Below are positions 6,315-7,333 of a stretch of DNA of 7,333 nt, piece after piece (position 1 is the stretch's first letter; each line of letters starts with the position of its first letter). The notes beneath the pieces were generated by a model. It was given only the letters and a program-made list of their open reading frames with translations, ran no database searches and was not told the origin of the DNA. The translations under genes were made by a program, and so were the position numbers. This stretch comes from an uncultured Flammeovirgaceae bacterium (GTDB taxonomy: Bacteria > Bacteroidota > Bacteroidia > Cytophagales > Cyclobacteriaceae): the NCBI GenBank assembly GCA_946480685.1, contig CAMLLI010000194.1:1-7333 (forward strand), written 5' to 3'.

Positions 6315-7333
6315 ATGAATAAGTATTTTATACTCTTTATTGTAACAATTGTCTCTCTCAACCTGCAGGCGCAAAAGCTGCTCAGTCCAAAGGAATTTCT
6401 TGGCTATGAACTGGGCGATCGGTTTACCCGGCACCATCGCGTGGTGGAGTACTATAAGCATGTAGCCGATGCCCTGCCGAACGTTGAGTTCTATCAATAT
6501 GGAGAAACCTACGAACACCGTCCGCTGATATATGTTGTGATAACGTCTCCGGAAAATTTCCAGAACCTGGAACAGATCCGTCTGAACAACCTTCGTAAAG
6601 CGGGCATGACAGACGGCTCGCCTTCTGCCGATAAAAAAGCAATTGTATGGTTAAGCTACAACGTGCATGGCAACGAAGCCAACAGCACGGAAGCATCGAT
6701 GCAAACGCTATACGAATTGAGTGATCCGCAAAATAAAAAAACACAGGAATGGCTTAAGAACACAGTTGTTATCCTGGATCCTTGTCTCAACCCGGATGGT
6801 CGCGACCGGTATACCAATTTCTATAACCAATATGGAAATGTACCGCCCAACGGTGATGAAGATTCACACGAGCACAACGAGCCGTGGCCAAGAGGACGAT
6901 CAAACCACTATATGTTCGACCTGAACCGCGATTGGGCATGGGGTACACAAACAGAAACACAGGCACGCCTGAAAGTATATAATCAATGGATGCCGCATGT
7001 ACACGTTGACTTCCATGAACAAGGACATAACCATCCATACTTCTTCGCACCAGCTGCAGAACCTTTTCACGAGATCATTTCAAAATGGCAGCGGGAGTTC
7101 CAGCTAATGATCGGTAAGAACAACGCTAAATATTTTGATGAACAGGGCTGGCTATATTTCACGAAAGAAGTATTCGATCTATACTATCCCAGCTATGGCG
7201 ACACTTATCCTACTTATAGCGGTGCCATTGGTATGACGTATGAACAGGGCGGTCAAACCGGTATCACGGTAACGACACGTGAAGGAGATCCGCTCACGCT
7301 GAAAGACCGACTGACACATCACCACACTACAGG
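6315..7333 (+). CDS. Secreted M14-family zinc carboxypeptidase, 3'-truncated by the window edge
   Basis: The frame is open from the ATG at 6315 to the right edge (339 full codons plus two bases), so the C-terminus and any sorting or accessory domain are unseen. An N-terminal signal peptide (MNKYFILFIV, then NLQA before Q20) indicates export to the periplasm or beyond. The M14 catalytic set is complete: zinc ligands His118 and Glu121 in YNVHGNEANS; NPDGR at 159-163; substrate-binding Asn204-Arg205 in FDLNRDW (equivalent to Asn144/Arg145 of carboxypeptidase A); third zinc ligand His234 in VDFHEQGH; and the likely catalytic Glu310 in GMTYEQGG, equivalent to Glu270. The protein would therefore remove C-terminal residues from peptides, although relatives with amidase or other activities exist and the substrate is unknown. 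There is no terminator or strong promoter in the 54 bases before it. The ATG is favoured because it gives a well-formed signal peptide and no other start fits. Confidence 0.92.
   Translation, partial: MNKYFILFIVTIVSLNLQAQKLLSPKEFLGYELGDRFTRHHRVVEYYKHVADALPNVEFYQYGETYEHRPLIYVVITSPENFQNLEQIRLNNLRKAGMTDGSPSADKKAIVWLSYNVHGNEANSTEASMQTLYELSDPQNKKTQEWLKNTVVILDPCLNPDGRDRYTNFYNQYGNVPPNGDEDSHEHNEPWPRGRSNHYMFDLNRDWAWGTQTETQARLKVYNQWMPHVHVDFHEQGHNHPYFFAPAAEPFHEIISKWQREFQLMIGKNNAKYFDEQGWLYFTKEVFDLYYPSYGDTYPTYSGAIGMTYEQGGQTGITVTTREGDPLTLKDRLTHHHTT

Noticed and set aside
6721..6924. Short + strand open frame within the M14 peptidase region
   Set aside because: It is out of frame with the peptidase, whose frame carries the zinc-site and catalytic motifs without interruption from 6315 to the edge.

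Overview
This 7.3 kb window reads as ordinary chromosome of a Bacteroidota member, most likely from the Cytophagales/Chitinophagales side (lineage is inference). Pointers are a Reg_prop/Y_Y_Y sensor kinase, signal peptides ending in A-Q, no Shine-Dalgarno-like sequence before any start, A/T-rich leaders, a Bacteroidota-type -7 element (TAnnTTTG) in one intergenic gap, and roughly 45% G+C by hand sampling. All five genes lie on the + strand. The gaps between them are short (7, 45, 58 and 54 bases with the starts chosen here), so no gene-free stretch exceeds 60 bases.

Layout: (1) positions 1-1710, the 3' part of a TonB-dependent outer-membrane receptor whose N-terminus lies off the left edge; (2) 1718-2602, a complete fructosamine-kinase-family protein only 7 bases downstream, so probably cotranscribed with the receptor; (3) 2648-5674, a 1008-residue membrane sensor histidine kinase with a signal peptide, 14 beta-propeller repeats (two seven-bladed propellers), a Y_Y_Y domain, one transmembrane helix and a LytS/NarX-type HisKA_3 + HATPase core, starting at a non-ATG codon; (4) 5733-6260, a DinB-superfamily putative metal-dependent protein with its own candidate promoter; (5) 6315-7333, the 5' part of a secreted M14-type zinc carboxypeptidase running off the right edge, with all expected zinc and catalytic residues present.

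How they work together: only the receptor-kinase pair looks like a functional unit, and its substrate link is inference. The sensor kinase has no response regulator beside it here, so its output partner must be elsewhere. I found no RNA gene, CRISPR array, insertion sequence, attachment site or convincing terminator. I did not find a clearly new biological system. The most useful leads are the receptor/fructosamine-kinase coupling and the orphan two-propeller sensor kinase.
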